DNA of 64,000 bases from Mycobacterium sp. Z3061 (GCF_031583025.1 NZ_CP134062.1:1798001-1862000); one strand, 5' to 3'. Counted from the stretch's first letter, positions 38,109 to 50,225 are shown. Program-made: numbers and translations. The notes: generated by a model from the sequence alone, not told the origin.

Positions 38109-39167
38109 TCAGCCGACCGCCGGCGACGGCCACATCACCCGCAGCCGGCGTCCGTACCGGGGGACGACGATCGACGGTCGGGACACCTTCATCCCCGGCA
38201 TCCCCGGCATCCCCAGCCCGGGCGCGGCGGGTTCGGCCGGTGCGGCAACGCTTGGCAGGGCGCCTTTGACCGGCACACCGGCCCAGCTCGCCGGCACCGA
38301 CATCGATCCGACCGTGCCGGCGCGCGACAGTGTCGCGGTCACCTCGCCCAGGGCGGCACCACCGCGCGCGACGGACGCGCTCAGTCGGGGCGCCGGGGTG
38401 ACGACGGGCGTCTCCGCGGTCAGCGCGGGCAGAATGCCGAGATTGTGCTCGGCTCCGATGACACCGCATGCGGTCAGATCGAGTTTGGTGGCGCTACCGA
38501 TCGTGGTGCCCACGACGCGGATCTCGTCGAACACGGTGACATCGAGATAAAACAGCGACGACGGGTCGAGCGCGGTATACAGCGCCCGCAGCGACAGGTC
38601 ACCGGCAGACTCCTCGGCGGCGGCTGGTGCCTGGGCGGCCGCGGTGCCCCGCTGAGGCGAGGTGAACGGCGTCAGCTCCGATGCCGCCGCGGAGCCGGCC
38701 GCGTAGCCGTGCATCGCGGCGGCGTCCTGCGCCCAGTACTCGGCGTACTGCGCCTCGGTGGCGGCGATCGCCGCGGTGTTCTGGCCAAAGAAGTTCGTCG
38801 CGATCAGCGCGGCGAGCGCAACTCGGTTGGCCGCCACCACCGGCGGGGGCACCGTCATCGCATGCGCCAGTTCGTAGGCGGCCGCCGCCGCCCGGGCCTG
38901 CATGGCCGTCTGTCGCGTCTGCCCGGCGGTGACCTGCAGCCAGCCGAGGTACGGGACGGCGGCTGCCGTCATCGCCGCCGACGCCGGCCCGTGCCAGTGC
39001 AACCCGGTGAGGGCGGAAAGCACCGAGTGACAGCTCTGGGCCGTGGTTTCCAGCTCAGCGGCCAGCGAGTCCCAGCTCTCCGCGGCCGCGAGTAACGACC
39101 CCGATCCGGGGCCGCTGTACATCCGCCCGGAGTTCACCTCCGGTGGCAGGAAAGCGAAATCGATCAT
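38109..39167 (-). CDS. PPE-SVP family protein (PPE51 position)
   Basis: This 352-residue PPE protein has the PPE domain at residues 1-180 ([20 protein letters not shown]; WxG-like [27 protein letters not shown]). A central region follows, then the SVP signature in [13 protein letters not shown] near residue 285. It ends [17 protein letters not shown], like PPE51. The ATG at 39167 ([12 protein letters not shown]) overlaps the upstream PPE stop by 4 nt; the long frame extending to 40121 is a shadow in the other PPE gene. PPE51 of M. tuberculosis takes part in small-nutrient uptake across the outer membrane, so a similar role is possible. Confidence 0.9.
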   Translation of the reverse strand: MIDFAFLPPEVNSGRMYSGPGSGSLLAAAESWDSLAAELETTAQSCHSVLSALTGLHWHGPASAAMTAAAVPYLGWLQVTAGQTRQTAMQARAAAAAYELAHAMTVPPPVVAANRVALAALIATNFFGQNTAAIAATEAQYAEYWAQDAAAMHGYAAGSAAASELTPFTSPQRGTAAAQAPAAAEESAGDLSLRALYTALDPSSLFYLDVTVFDEIRVVGTTIGSATKLDLTACGVIGAEHNLGILPALTAETPVVTPAPRLSASVARGGAALGEVTATLSRAGTVGSMSVPASWAGVPVKGALPSVAAPAEPAAPGLGMPGMPGMKVSRPSIVVPRYGRRLRVMWPSPAVG

Positions 39168-40288
39168 CCAGCAGCCGGCGGGCGGGCCATCACGGTAAGC
39201 CGGGCACCGTACCGCGGCGGGGATGCGGCGCCGCGCGCCGCTGTCGCCGAGGCCAGTCCGGGATAGCCGGGGTACCCGGACACCACCGCGTCCTCGGTCC
39301 CGGGAATCACGGTGAACCCGGCCGGCTCCAGCGCCGAGAACCGGCTCGTCGACGGCGCCGCCCAACTCGCGGGCACCGACATCTGCCCGATCGTGCCGGC
39401 TCGGCTGAGAGTGGCGGTGACGCTGCCCAGTCCCGCCGCGGCTCCCACCGGCGGCGGGGCCGCCGCAGCTGCCGGGGCGGCGTCGGCCGCCAGAGCCGCA
39501 CCCGCCTTCGGAAGCACGCCCAGATTGTTCTCGGCGCCGATGACCCCGGCGGCGAACGCTTCCAGGTAGTACGTGGAGTTGATGGACGTGCCGACAGCCG
39601 CGATGACATCCAGGGCGGTCAGGTCGTCCGGGATGATCGACCCGGCCAGCGACTGCAGCCCCTGGGTCGTCGAATCGATCAACTGAGACACCGGGTCCGA
39701 CGCGGCGGCGCTCGCGTTGGCCTGGGCGACCGCCGCCTGTTGAGCGGTTACTCCGGCCTGGCTGGAGGTCTGCGCGGGGGAGGAGAACTGCGGCAGCAGC
39801 TGTGTCAGCGTCTGCGACGACGCGGCGTAGCCGTACATGGCGGCGGCGTCCTGGGCCCAGTAGTCGGCGTACTGCGCTTCGGTGGCGGCGATCGCCGCGG
39901 TGTTCTGGCCCAACAGGTTCGTCGCGACCAGGGAGCTGAGCTGAGTGCGGTTGGCCGCCACTGCCGGCGGCGGCACGGTCATCGCGTAGGCCTGCTCGAA
40001 GGTCGCGGCCGCGGACCGGGCCTGTGCCGCCGTCTGCTTCGTCTGTTCGGCGGTGCCCTGCAGCCAGCCCGCATAGTGGGCGGCAGCGGCGGTCATGGCC
40101 TGCGAGGCGGGGCCGCTCCACTGCCAGGTGGCCAGAGCGGTGAGCACCGCCTCGTACCCCGCTGCGGTGGTGGCGAGTTCGGCGGCCAGCGCGTCCCAGC
40201 TGCCGGCGGCGGTCAGGAACGAACTCGGGCCGGGGCCGGCGTACATCCTCGCCGAGTTGACCTCCGGGGGAAGAAAGGCGTAATCCAT
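39164..40288 (-). CDS. PPE-SVP family protein (PPE50 position, PPE51-like sequence)
   Basis: This 374-residue PPE protein begins [20 protein letters not shown]. It has [11 protein letters not shown] (WxG), [31 protein letters not shown], the SVP motif [15 protein letters not shown] and the C-terminus [17 protein letters not shown]. That ending matches M. tuberculosis PPE51 more closely than the downstream gene does, although its position is that of PPE50. The two genes are 4-nt overlapping paralogues from tandem duplication. The ATG at 40288 is preferred over the upstream in-frame one. Confidence 0.92.
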   Translation of the reverse strand: MDYAFLPPEVNSARMYAGPGPSSFLTAAGSWDALAAELATTAAGYEAVLTALATWQWSGPASQAMTAAAAHYAGWLQGTAEQTKQTAAQARSAAATFEQAYAMTVPPPAVAANRTQLSSLVATNLLGQNTAAIAATEAQYADYWAQDAAAMYGYAASSQTLTQLLPQFSSPAQTSSQAGVTAQQAAVAQANASAAASDPVSQLIDSTTQGLQSLAGSIIPDDLTALDVIAAVGTSINSTYYLEAFAAGVIGAENNLGVLPKAGAALAADAAPAAAAAPPPVGAAAGLGSVTATLSRAGTIGQMSVPASWAAPSTSRFSALEPAGFTVIPGTEDAVVSGYPGYPGLASATAARGAASPPRYGARLTVMARPPAAG

Positions 40289-40500
40289 TGTGTCACTTCT
40301 CCTTCGTGGTGTACGCATGAACTACCAGACGGGTGCCGGGCAGAACAGCATTTGATTCAGTCAGGTGTTTTCCGGCGGCGTGAACTAAACCTGCCAAGGC
40401 TGGCGACCAAAGTAAGGCGAATTCGGCAAATTCCTGGTGCCGTCAGTGTGAATTCCGGTTGGATGAATTCAATACGCGATGGACGTGCGCGCCCGGGCGA

Positions 40501-41292
40501 TCACCCGTGGTTGTTGCCCAGCACGCCCCGCAACATTTCCGGATTGCGCAGGAACGGCGTGATGATGTCGACCGGCAGCGGAAAGACCACCGTCGAGTTC
40601 TGGTCGGCACCGAGCTCCAAAAGGGTTTGCAGATAGCGTAATTGCAATGACGCAGGGCTCTTCGAAAGGGTTTCGGCGGCTTCGCGCAACTCCTCGGACG
40701 CCTGCAGTTCCCCGCGTGCGTTGATCACCTTGGCGCGACGCTCGCGTTCGGCCTCGGCTTCGCGTGCCATCGCGCGCTGCATCGACTCGGGGATCTCGAC
40801 ATCCTTGATCTCGACGACGCGGACCTGCACCCCCCAAGGTTCGGTCATCTGCTCGATGATGGTGCGCAGGTCGCTGTTGAGGTCCTCGCGGTGTGCGAGC
40901 AGGGTGTCCAGGTCGGCGCGCCCCAGCAGCGAACGCAGCGTGGTCTGCGCGATCTGTGAGGTAGCTACCGCGTAGTTCTCCACGGCCAGAATCGCTTTCA
41001 GCGGTTCGGTGACCGCGAACATCACCACCGCGTTCACCCGGGCCGGCACGTTGTCCCGGGTGATCACCTCCTGGGGCGGGATGGTCAGCGTCACGAGACG
41101 TTGATCGACACGGGTCATCCTGTCCACCAGTGGAATAAGGAATCGCAGGCCGGGCTGGTAGAGGGGGCGCACGTGGCCCACCCGGAACACCACCCCCCGC
41201 TCGTACTCACGCAGCACCGCCAGGGACGGCACGGCGAGCACGACCAGCACCACGATTACGACGGCAGTCACGCCCAGCGCCAGCCCGGTCAT
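40501..41292 (-). CDS. SPFH/Band-7 (stomatin-like) membrane protein
   Basis: This 263-residue slipin-type protein has an N-terminal membrane anchor (about residues 5-25) followed by REYERGVVFRVGHVRPLYQPGL, VDQRLVTLTIPPQEVITRDNVP and a helical stretch rich in Arg, Glu and Ala (EAEAERERRAKVINARGELQAS). SPFH proteins form large ring or cage scaffolds on membranes and often associate with proteases. The ATG at 41292 overlaps the stop of the upstream gene by 4 nt. It is the last gene of the norB operon, so it may scaffold or protect the NO reductase; that is inference. Confidence 0.88.
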   Translation of the reverse strand: MTGLALGVTAVVIVVLVVLAVPSLAVLREYERGVVFRVGHVRPLYQPGLRFLIPLVDRMTRVDQRLVTLTIPPQEVITRDNVPARVNAVVMFAVTEPLKAILAVENYAVATSQIAQTTLRSLLGRADLDTLLAHREDLNSDLRTIIEQMTEPWGVQVRVVEIKDVEIPESMQRAMAREAEAERERRAKVINARGELQASEELREAAETLSKSPASLQLRYLQTLLELGADQNSTVVFPLPVDIITPFLRNPEMLRGVLGNNHG

Positions 41293-41912
41293 GTCCGGTC
41301 CTCCTTGCCTGCCCAGCCGCCCCAGCGGGTGGAGTAACGATCGATCGCGGCGGCCACCTGATCCTCGATCGCGGTGCGGTGCGGGAGGTGGTCCGGCGCG
41401 TTGGCCGGGGTCTTCCACAGGTGCCGGGCCAGCGGCAGGCCGAGCAACAGCACGACGGTCATGGTGCCGGTCAACACCAGCACCTCGGACAACGAATGAT
41501 TGGCGATCAATGTCGCCGACGGCAGTACGATACCGAATCCCGCTACGCTGCAGGCGATCCCGCGATGAAAGCGGCCCGCTTCCGAATGCGGCCACGGGTC
41601 CACCTCACGGCTGATCTCCCGGCCGTGATCCGACGTGGTGCAGGTGGCCTTGACCGGACAACTGTTGCAGACCACCGGCGACGCGCGATAACGCATCACC
41701 CGGTGTTTGGGATCGAACGATGTCGGCCACAGCCATTGATCCTGTGGGCACACCCAGGCGTCGTGGTCGGGCCGGTAGCTGAATTGTCCTGTGCGCCAGG
41801 CTGCGGCCCGCGCCGAGGCATGTCGTGCCATCGCGTCGAAACACCATCCGACGGCCAGCAGCATCAGCGAGTATCCGGCGATCAGCCACACCGAGGTAGC
41901 GGGCAAGGACAC
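41289..41912 (-). CDS. Membrane protein with a transposase-like cysteine (zinc-ribbon) motif
   Basis: This 207-residue protein has a membrane helix at about residues 6-27, a soluble segment, and two more helices at about 120-165. The soluble part reads WVCPQDQWLW ... MRYRASPVVCNSCPVKATCTT ... REISREVDP. Its pattern (CP-x-G/Q, then C-x2-CPxK-x2-CT, then basic R-x-I-x-R) resembles the small cysteine-rich part of IS1182-type DDE transposases. No DDE catalytic core is present. It lies 4 bp after norB and overlaps the SPFH gene, so it is probably an accessory of the NO reductase, perhaps metal binding. I do not recognise a named family. Confidence 0.75.
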   Translation of the reverse strand: MSLPATSVWLIAGYSLMLLAVGWCFDAMARHASARAAAWRTGQFSYRPDHDAWVCPQDQWLWPTSFDPKHRVMRYRASPVVCNSCPVKATCTTSDHGREISREVDPWPHSEAGRFHRGIACSVAGFGIVLPSATLIANHSLSEVLVLTGTMTVVLLLGLPLARHLWKTPANAPDHLPHRTAIEDQVAAAIDRYSTRWGGWAGKEDRT

Positions 41913-41916
41913 GGCT

Positions 41917-44241
41917 TCAGTCCGTCGCCGGTGTCTGAGCTGCTGCCGGTGTCTCGGTGTACAGCGGATTCTCCGGCAGCTCCTCCGTCGTGTTCCCGGC
42001 GCGAAAGTGGCGCAACGCCGTCCAGGCGATCCAGACGAACGGCAGCACCCCGCCGACGATCAGGATGACATCGCCGGGCATCCGCAACCATTCGAGCACC
42101 GCATTGCCCGGCTTGGTGATGTAGCCGAGCGAACGGGCTTCGTAGTAGCCGTCGTTGACCGAATGGAACAGCTGCATGACACCCAGTGGCAGCAGGGTCA
42201 CAAACACCATCCATGCCAGGCCGATGTTCATGCACCAGAACGACGTTCGCGCCAACCGCTCCGGCCACCTCTCGGCCGGGATCACGTAACGGAACGCGAA
42301 CATTGCCAGCCCCACGGCGAGCATGCCGTACACGCCCATCATCGCGGCATGCCCGTGATTGGCCGTCAGCGCGGTCCCGATCTGATAGTAGGACACCACC
42401 GGAAGGTTGATCAGGAACCCGAAGATGCCCGCCCCCAGGAAGTTCCAGAACCCCACTGCGACCAGGAACATCACCGCCCAGCGGTGGGGGAAAGGATTGG
42501 CGTCCCCGGATTGTTGGCGGGCGCCGAGCTGCAGGAAGGCCCAGGCCTCCACGGTGAGGAAGGTCAGCGGGATCACCTCTGCGGCTGAGAAGAACGCGCC
42601 GAGTGCCATGTGCTCGACCGGAGTTCCGGAGAAGTACAGGTGGTGCATGGTGCCGATGACGCCGCCCGCGGAGTACAGGATGACGTCAAGGAATATGACG
42701 CCCAATGCAATCCGCTCGCGCACCACTCCCAGGAGGACGAACATGTACGCGACCATCACGGTGGTGAACAGTTCGAGGAAGTCCTCGACCCACAGGTGCA
42801 CCACCCAGAACCGCCAGAAGTCGGCGACGGTGTAGTGGGTGTCGCTGCCGGCGAGCAGGCCCACGGTGTAGAAGACCGGAATCGCCAGGCCGGAGAAGAA
42901 GAACAGCCACGGCATGTTCATTTTCGACTCGCCCTTGAGCCGGGCGCGCATGCCCCGCCAGATGATCGCAATCCACACGAACATCCCGACGATCAGCAGC
43001 ACCTGCCACAGTCTCGGCAGGTCGAGATACTCCCACTGCTGGGAGAGCAGCCCGCCTTCCGGAATGACTCCGTAGATGGACAGCGCTTCGCTGATCAGCG
43101 AGCCGAACACCACCAGTGCCACCGCGCCCAGCAACACGTAGGCAAGTAGCGCCTGGCGTTTGGGCTCGCGGCGGGCGATGAAGGGCACCAGGAAGATTCC
43201 GCCGGCCAGGAAGGCCGCGGCGGTCCAGAACAGTGCGAGTTGCAGATGCCAGGTGCGCGCCAGGTTGTACGGCAGCACACGGGCCAGGTCGATTCCGAAG
43301 AAGGTCGACAGGTCGGCCCGGTAGTGCTCGGCCGCCGCGCCCAACAGCGTCTGCGCCAAGAACAACACCGAGACCACCGCGAAGAACCAGATGCACGCCC
43401 GCTGTGCCGGAGTGAGGCTCACCTCGCCGGGTTGCCGGAACGACAGCGTGGGCGATTCGGCGCCGTGCCAGCCGACCTTCTGGCTCCAGCGCCCGTAGAT
43501 CGCGAACATGACCCCGATGCCGCCCAACAGGGCGATGAGCGACAACGCCGACCACACGATCACCGCCGCGGTCGGACCGTTGTCCACGCGCTGTTCGGCC
43601 GGCCAGTTGTTGGTGTAGCTGTACTTGTGCCCGGGCCGTTCGGCGGCGGCGGCCCACGCGGTCCAGGCGAAGAAGGCGGTCAACTGCCGGATCTGGGTCT
43701 TGTCGGTGATAAGCCGGGGCAACAAGCCGTATCTGGTGGAGTTCTCACCGAGAATCTCCGCGTAATGACTCTGGATACGGTCGAACGCCACGGCCTGCTT
43801 ATTGGTGAACACCAGCGTCCCGGTCCCGGCGTCGTACCGGTTGGTGCGGAATTCGGTGACCACCCGCTGACGGGGCTCGGCCACGCCCTCGGCGCGGAAC
43901 TGGTCCGCGACGTCGTCGGTGGCCATCCGCAGGTAGTCGGCGGTGTAGTCAGGTCCGAGGTAGGCGCCGTGGCCCAGCACCGACCCGTACTCCATCAGGC
44001 CGCGAGCCTGGTAGAGCTCCTGGCCTTTGGTGATGTCGCCACCCGTGAACAGCACCTGGCCGGATTCGGTGACCACTTTGTCCGGCATCGGCATCGCCGC
44101 GGTGTACGTCCGGTAGGCGAGGATTCCCATCACGAGGAAGCCGAAGATCATCACCAGCGCGACGCCCTGAAGCCAGCCTTTACCTACCAGGGGTTGCGAC
44201 GGTGGCCGGGCGGACTGAGGAGAGCTCTCTTTGACGGCCAT
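41917..44241 (-). CDS. norB: Quinol-dependent nitric oxide reductase, single-subunit NorB (qNOR)
   Basis: This 774-residue membrane enzyme reduces two NO to N2O using menaquinol electrons. The N-terminal fused domain (about residues 50-230, starting after one membrane helix) replaces NorC. The catalytic subunit part shows the heme ligand His332 (WHLQLALFW), His482 and Glu486 of the iron centre (HLWVEDFLELF), the His533-His534 pair (TMHHLYFSG), and His629/His631 (TANHGHAAMMG). All key residues are present, so the enzyme should be active. It is divergent from the DosR locus, with two DosR-like boxes in the shared promoter region. It heads an operon with 41289-41912 and the SPFH gene. M. tuberculosis has no norB at this locus. 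Confidence 0.95.
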   Translation of the reverse strand: MAVKESSPQSARPPSQPLVGKGWLQGVALVMIFGFLVMGILAYRTYTAAMPMPDKVVTESGQVLFTGGDITKGQELYQARGLMEYGSVLGHGAYLGPDYTADYLRMATDDVADQFRAEGVAEPRQRVVTEFRTNRYDAGTGTLVFTNKQAVAFDRIQSHYAEILGENSTRYGLLPRLITDKTQIRQLTAFFAWTAWAAAAERPGHKYSYTNNWPAEQRVDNGPTAAVIVWSALSLIALLGGIGVMFAIYGRWSQKVGWHGAESPTLSFRQPGEVSLTPAQRACIWFFAVVSVLFLAQTLLGAAAEHYRADLSTFFGIDLARVLPYNLARTWHLQLALFWTAAAFLAGGIFLVPFIARREPKRQALLAYVLLGAVALVVFGSLISEALSIYGVIPEGGLLSQQWEYLDLPRLWQVLLIVGMFVWIAIIWRGMRARLKGESKMNMPWLFFFSGLAIPVFYTVGLLAGSDTHYTVADFWRFWVVHLWVEDFLELFTTVMVAYMFVLLGVVRERIALGVIFLDVILYSAGGVIGTMHHLYFSGTPVEHMALGAFFSAAEVIPLTFLTVEAWAFLQLGARQQSGDANPFPHRWAVMFLVAVGFWNFLGAGIFGFLINLPVVSYYQIGTALTANHGHAAMMGVYGMLAVGLAMFAFRYVIPAERWPERLARTSFWCMNIGLAWMVFVTLLPLGVMQLFHSVNDGYYEARSLGYITKPGNAVLEWLRMPGDVILIVGGVLPFVWIAWTALRHFRAGNTTEELPENPLYTETPAAAQTPATD

Positions 44242-44366
44242 GGCAGCAACCCCCCGGTACGCGACGAAACTTCTGCCGGGCGCTTGGTAAGACGCGTGTG
44301 GGCGCCCTCACCTATCAAAATGCGGCCCGTGCGGCGCTGGCAAGAGTCGACGCGGATCGCTTCGCT

Positions 44367-44386
44367 CTAGGGACCTAAGGCCCCGA
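44367..44386. promoter_or_regulatory. DosR/DevR box 1 in the norB-usp divergent promoter
   Basis: The core GGGACCTAAGGCCC (44370-44383) matches the DosR consensus GGGACTWWAGTCCC at most positions, including both half-site cores. It is 97 bp upstream of the universal-stress gene start and 126 bp upstream of norB, so it could serve both directions. Confidence 0.8.
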
Positions 44387-44387
44387 T

Positions 44388-44407
44388 CCGGGGACCTATG
44401 CCTCTGG
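44388..44407. promoter_or_regulatory. DosR/DevR box 2, weaker
   Basis: The core GGGACCTATGCCTC (44391-44404) keeps the first half-site GGGAC and part of the second. It lies 21 bp from box 1 centre to centre, about two helical turns, the arrangement typical of paired DosR sites that bind cooperatively at Rv3134c. Confidence 0.65.
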
Positions 44408-44482
44408 GTTCCTGGCCCGGCCGTCAATAACGTTCGGTTCAGCCACGTTCATGCCAGGTGATGGAGTGAAGGAGAGGCCGCG

Positions 44483-45280
44483 ATGACGAGCCGCGAGTCG
44501 GGTCCCGCAGTCGTGGTGGGTATCGACGGTTCGAGAACGGCTCTGCACGCCGCCCTGTGGGCGATCGACGAGGCGGTCGCCCGGGACGTTCCACTGCGCC
44601 TGGTCTATGTCATCGAATCGCCACCGGTGTCGGGCGGTATCGCGGGACACCAGGCGGCCGCCCGCGCGGCGTTGTTCGATGCCCAGCAAGCCATCAGGGC
44701 GACGGGCAAAGAGGTGGTGATCGAAACCGAAATTCTGTGGGGCCGGCCGCTGACCAAACTGATGCAGGAGTCGCGGACGGCGTCGATGATCTGCGTCGGG
44801 TCGATAGGGCGCAATCACGCGCACAGTGGTGAGGGCTCGGTGGCCGGGGCCCTGGCCGGATCCTCGCTGTGTCCGGTGGCGGTGATACACCGGTCGCACG
44901 ACGGCACCACCGCGCCCACGATCAGGCGGGTCGTCGCGGAAGCGGACAACGGAGCCGTATTGCGCCATGCGTTCCAGGAAGCTCGCCTTCGGGGCGTCCC
45001 GTTGCGCGCGGTCTCGGTGCAGCGGCCTCACTCAGCGGACTCACCCGGCGACGGAAACCGCTTGGCGCAAGCGCAGTTACACCGCAGGCTGACCCGCTGG
45101 ACGCGGCTGTATCCCGATGTGCGGGTGGAGTCGGCCATCGTCCGGGGGCACGATGGCCGCTACATGGCTGACAATGAGGCGCCGGGTCAGCTCTTCGTCA
45201 CCGACGCGCACGCCGCCCAGGTGCGCAGCGTGTACAACGCGGGGTCCTCGGTGTTGACCGTGCGCAGCGGCAACCTTTAG
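44483..45280 (+). CDS. Universal stress protein (Rv3134c-like)
   Basis: This 265-residue protein consists of two USP domains. The first runs [22 protein letters not shown] to [34 protein letters not shown], with the ATP-binding G-x2-G-x9-GS-type signature. The second is less conserved. It starts 97 bp after DosR box 1 and is followed 22 bp later by devR, so the three genes form the usual usp-devR-devS operon. In M. tuberculosis its promoter drives devRS induction under hypoxia and NO. Confidence 0.93.
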   Translation: MTSRESGPAVVVGIDGSRTALHAALWAIDEAVARDVPLRLVYVIESPPVSGGIAGHQAAARAALFDAQQAIRATGKEVVIETEILWGRPLTKLMQESRTASMICVGSIGRNHAHSGEGSVAGALAGSSLCPVAVIHRSHDGTTAPTIRRVVAEADNGAVLRHAFQEARLRGVPLRAVSVQRPHSADSPGDGNRLAQAQLHRRLTRWTRLYPDVRVESAIVRGHDGRYMADNEAPGQLFVTDAHAAQVRSVYNAGSSVLTVRSGNL

Positions 45281-45302
45281 CGGCGAGTTCGGGAGTGATG
45301 CC

Positions 45303-47683
<2,381 letters not shown>

Positions 47684-48661
47684 TTACTCGGGCCAGTCGA
47701 CGACGCGGACCAGTCGGCGTCGCGGTGTGGCCGGCAACGGATCTGCGTTGATCGGGGCCCAGCCGACCCGCAGCAGCATCTGGGGATAACCGCTGTCGCC
47801 GAACACGTCGGCGCGGACCGCGGCGCGGGTCTCCGCAATCTCCAAGGGCTCGGTGATGGGGCAGCACGCCAGACCCAGCGCCGTGGCGGTCAACAGCACG
47901 ATGCTGGTCGTCTCCCCGGCCCGCAGTTGCGATAACCGATCGTCCTTCTCGGTACCCAGTGCCAGGATGACGCCGCAATCGTCGGCCGGTGAGATGCCGG
48001 TCGGCTGTGCCAGCCCCGGGCCCGCGAACAACCGTGCGGGGATCGGGGAGTGCGGGTCCGACGGCGGCGCGTTGCGCGCCGGCACTCCGGCCACCGCGCC
48101 GTATCGTCCACTCCACGTGGTCAATTCGCGCATATAGGCGTCGTCGCTGGCATGGTCGGAAACGGCACGCGCCACAATGCTTTTCATTCTCGCCAGCGAA
48201 TCGACCTGGCGGAGCATGACGCCGCTGCGAGCCGCGCGGGCGGCCATCTGCGCGATGTCGCCGCCGGGTACCGGCCATGAACTGTAGGCGCGCCGGTCGG
48301 TCCGGCGCCGGGGGATGGCCGCTGCCAGGGCGATGTCCGATTGGTCCGGCGCCTGCGGAACCATCTCGATGGTGGCCAGGTGGCGCGGATCTGCGGGTTC
48401 GGGAAAGCGACTTACCTTGGCGTGCCAGCCCATTGACGCCAGTGCGACGACACAGTGATGCAACGCGACGCCACAGCTGATGATCAGATCCCGGCCGTCG
48501 GGATCGGTGCTCTGCAGCTGCATGTCCGGTTCGGAGAACAGGTCCAGGCTCGCCGCGCCCACCCGCCACCGCCAGGGCTGCGTGTTGTGGATCGAAGGGG
48601 CACGGGTGGCCAGGGTGAGGACCGTTCGCAACGTGTCGGCGTCGGGGAATTGGGCGTTCAT
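47684..48661 (-). CDS. Acg-type nitroreductase-family protein (Rv3131-like)
   Basis: This 325-residue protein is related to Acg of the DosR regulon. It keeps ATRAPSIHNTQPWRWRV near the start, ISCGVALHHCVVALASMGW, AIPRRRTDRRAY and the C-terminal GYPQMLLRVGWAPINADP. Acg proteins bind FMN but block the reductase site with a lid, and may store flavin. The ATG at 48661 (MNAQFPDAD) matches the M. tuberculosis start; two further Met upstream are less likely. It converges with devS with no gap, and is divergent from tgs1 around a DosR box. Confidence 0.92.
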   Translation of the reverse strand: MNAQFPDADTLRTVLTLATRAPSIHNTQPWRWRVGAASLDLFSEPDMQLQSTDPDGRDLIISCGVALHHCVVALASMGWHAKVSRFPEPADPRHLATIEMVPQAPDQSDIALAAAIPRRRTDRRAYSSWPVPGGDIAQMAARAARSGVMLRQVDSLARMKSIVARAVSDHASDDAYMRELTTWSGRYGAVAGVPARNAPPSDPHSPIPARLFAGPGLAQPTGISPADDCGVILALGTEKDDRLSQLRAGETTSIVLLTATALGLACCPITEPLEIAETRAAVRADVFGDSGYPQMLLRVGWAPINADPLPATPRRRLVRVVDWPE

Positions 48662-48753
48662 CGGGGCTGAGCCCTTCCTGTCCATGACTGTGGTCACGCT
48701 CTCCAGGATCGTCGGCATCGCGCGACCTGCGTCAGAGGACGAAGCCCCGGCAG

Positions 48754-48773
48754 CGTGGGACCTTTGGCCCTGC
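48754..48773. promoter_or_regulatory. DosR/DevR box between the Rv3131-like gene and tgs1
   Basis: The core GGGACCTTTGGCCC (48757-48770) is a near-perfect symmetric match to GGGACTWWAGTCCC. It is 68 bp upstream of tgs1 and 96 bp upstream of the nitroreductase gene, so it can serve both. Confidence 0.85.
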
Positions 48774-48837
48774 TCCCGGCACCACTGACAGCGGATAGTG
48801 AAACTGAGAGTTGCACATAACTGGGAGGCGCTGATTC

Positions 48838-50223
48838 ATGGACCACCTGACGACACTGGACGCAGGGTTCCTCAAGGCCGAGGATGCCGATTCGCGGGTC
48901 AGCCTGGCGATCGGGGGTCTTGCGGTCATCGAAGGGCCGGCACCCGAGCAGAGTGAGTTGATCTCGGTTTTCGCGCAACGGATCCGGGGTTGCCCACGGT
49001 TCGGTCAGCGCCTGCGACTGCACCCGTTGGACCTCGGTGCGCCGGAGTGGGTGGATGACCCCGGTTTTGAGATCCAGCGCCACGTGCGCCGGGCCGCGCT
49101 GCCACATCCCGGTGACGACCGTGAGCTGTTCCGCTTGATTGCCGACGTGATGGCGCGGCGTCTGGACCGCGATCGGCCGTTGTGGGAGGTATGGGTCATC
49201 GAGGGACTCGCCGACGATCGCTGGGCGATGTTGACGAAACTGCACCACTGCATGGCAGACGGCATCGCCGCCACGCATATCCTCGCCGGGTTATGCGACG
49301 ACGGGGTCAGCAGTGTTTCTCACCGTGGGGTGCCCGCGGCGAGGAAGATCTCGAAAGAGCGGCCCGCGCAACGGAAGCCGCTGCTGGAGGGTTTGGCGCA
49401 GGCGTCGGCCGCACTGACTGCCGGTGTCGTCCGTGCCGTCCAGGGCGCCGGTGAGGTCGCCGCGGGACTGTTGATCCCAGCCGCGTCATCCCTGAACGGT
49501 CCGCTCAGCGACCAGCGGCGGTACGGCGGGGCGCGGGTGGCCATGGCCGACATCGAACTGATCGCCTCGACGTTCGATGTCACTGTCAATGACGTTGCGC
49601 TGGCTGCGATTACCGAGAGCTATCGCAATGTCATGGTGGAGCGCGGGCTCACGCCGCTGCGCGGATCATTGCGGACACTGGTCCCCGTGTCGGTGCGGTC
49701 TGCCGGGGCGGCCGGTGTGACGGATAATCGGGTGTCGTTGATGTTGCCGAATCTGCCGGTGGACGAGGAGAACCCGGTGGAGAGGCTGCGGACCGTGCAC
49801 GACCGGTTGGGCCGCGCGAAGTCCAGTGGTCAGCGACAGGCGGGAAATGCGTTCTTGTCCTTGACTAATCGCATCCCGTTCGCATTGAGTGCTTGGACCG
49901 TCGGGTTGTTGATGCGGCTCCCGCAACGCGGTGTGGTCACGGTGGCCACCAATGTGCCGGGACCCCGCCGACCCCTGCGGATCATGGGTAGGCAGGTGAC
50001 CGGGCTGTATCCGGTTCCGCCGCTGGCGATGGATCTGCGCACCGGTGTCGCGATGCTCAGTTACGCCGGCGACATGTTCTTCGGAATCCTCACCGACTAC
50101 AACGCGGTCGGGGACGTCGACCAACTCGCGCGCGGCATCGAGGCCGCGATCAGGCGGCTGGTGACAATCAGCAAGCGCCGCAGGAACCCTCCGACCCGTG
50201 GGCCGCTGTCGTTGGTGGTCTGA
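48838..50223 (+). CDS. tgs1: Wax ester synthase/diacylglycerol acyltransferase Tgs1
   Basis: This 461-residue acyltransferase makes triacylglycerol, the lipid store of dormant mycobacteria. The catalytic HHxxxDG motif is HHCMADG at residues 136-142. Other family segments are MDHLTTLDAGFLKAED, RDRPLWEVWVIEGL, VNDVALAAITESYR and TNVPGPRRPLRIMGRQV. It is the Rv3130c equivalent and lies in the same DosR promoter arrangement. The stop is followed after 2 nt by the globin gene, so both are on one mRNA. Confidence 0.96.
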   Translation: MDHLTTLDAGFLKAEDADSRVSLAIGGLAVIEGPAPEQSELISVFAQRIRGCPRFGQRLRLHPLDLGAPEWVDDPGFEIQRHVRRAALPHPGDDRELFRLIADVMARRLDRDRPLWEVWVIEGLADDRWAMLTKLHHCMADGIAATHILAGLCDDGVSSVSHRGVPAARKISKERPAQRKPLLEGLAQASAALTAGVVRAVQGAGEVAAGLLIPAASSLNGPLSDQRRYGGARVAMADIELIASTFDVTVNDVALAAITESYRNVMVERGLTPLRGSLRTLVPVSVRSAGAAGVTDNRVSLMLPNLPVDEENPVERLRTVHDRLGRAKSSGQRQAGNAFLSLTNRIPFALSAWTVGLLMRLPQRGVVTVATNVPGPRRPLRIMGRQVTGLYPVPPLAMDLRTGVAMLSYAGDMFFGILTDYNAVGDVDQLARGIEAAIRRLVTISKRRRNPPTRGPLSLVV

Positions 50224-50225
50224 CG

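Noticed and set aside
38109..40121. One 670-codon frame spanning both PPE genes
   Set aside because: Its first 318 codons are Arg/Gly-rich and overlap the upstream PPE gene in another frame; the conserved PPE start is at 39167.
41289..41912. Transposase remnant
   Set aside because: The frame is intact with three membrane helices and tight overlap with its neighbours; no DDE core or terminal repeats are present.
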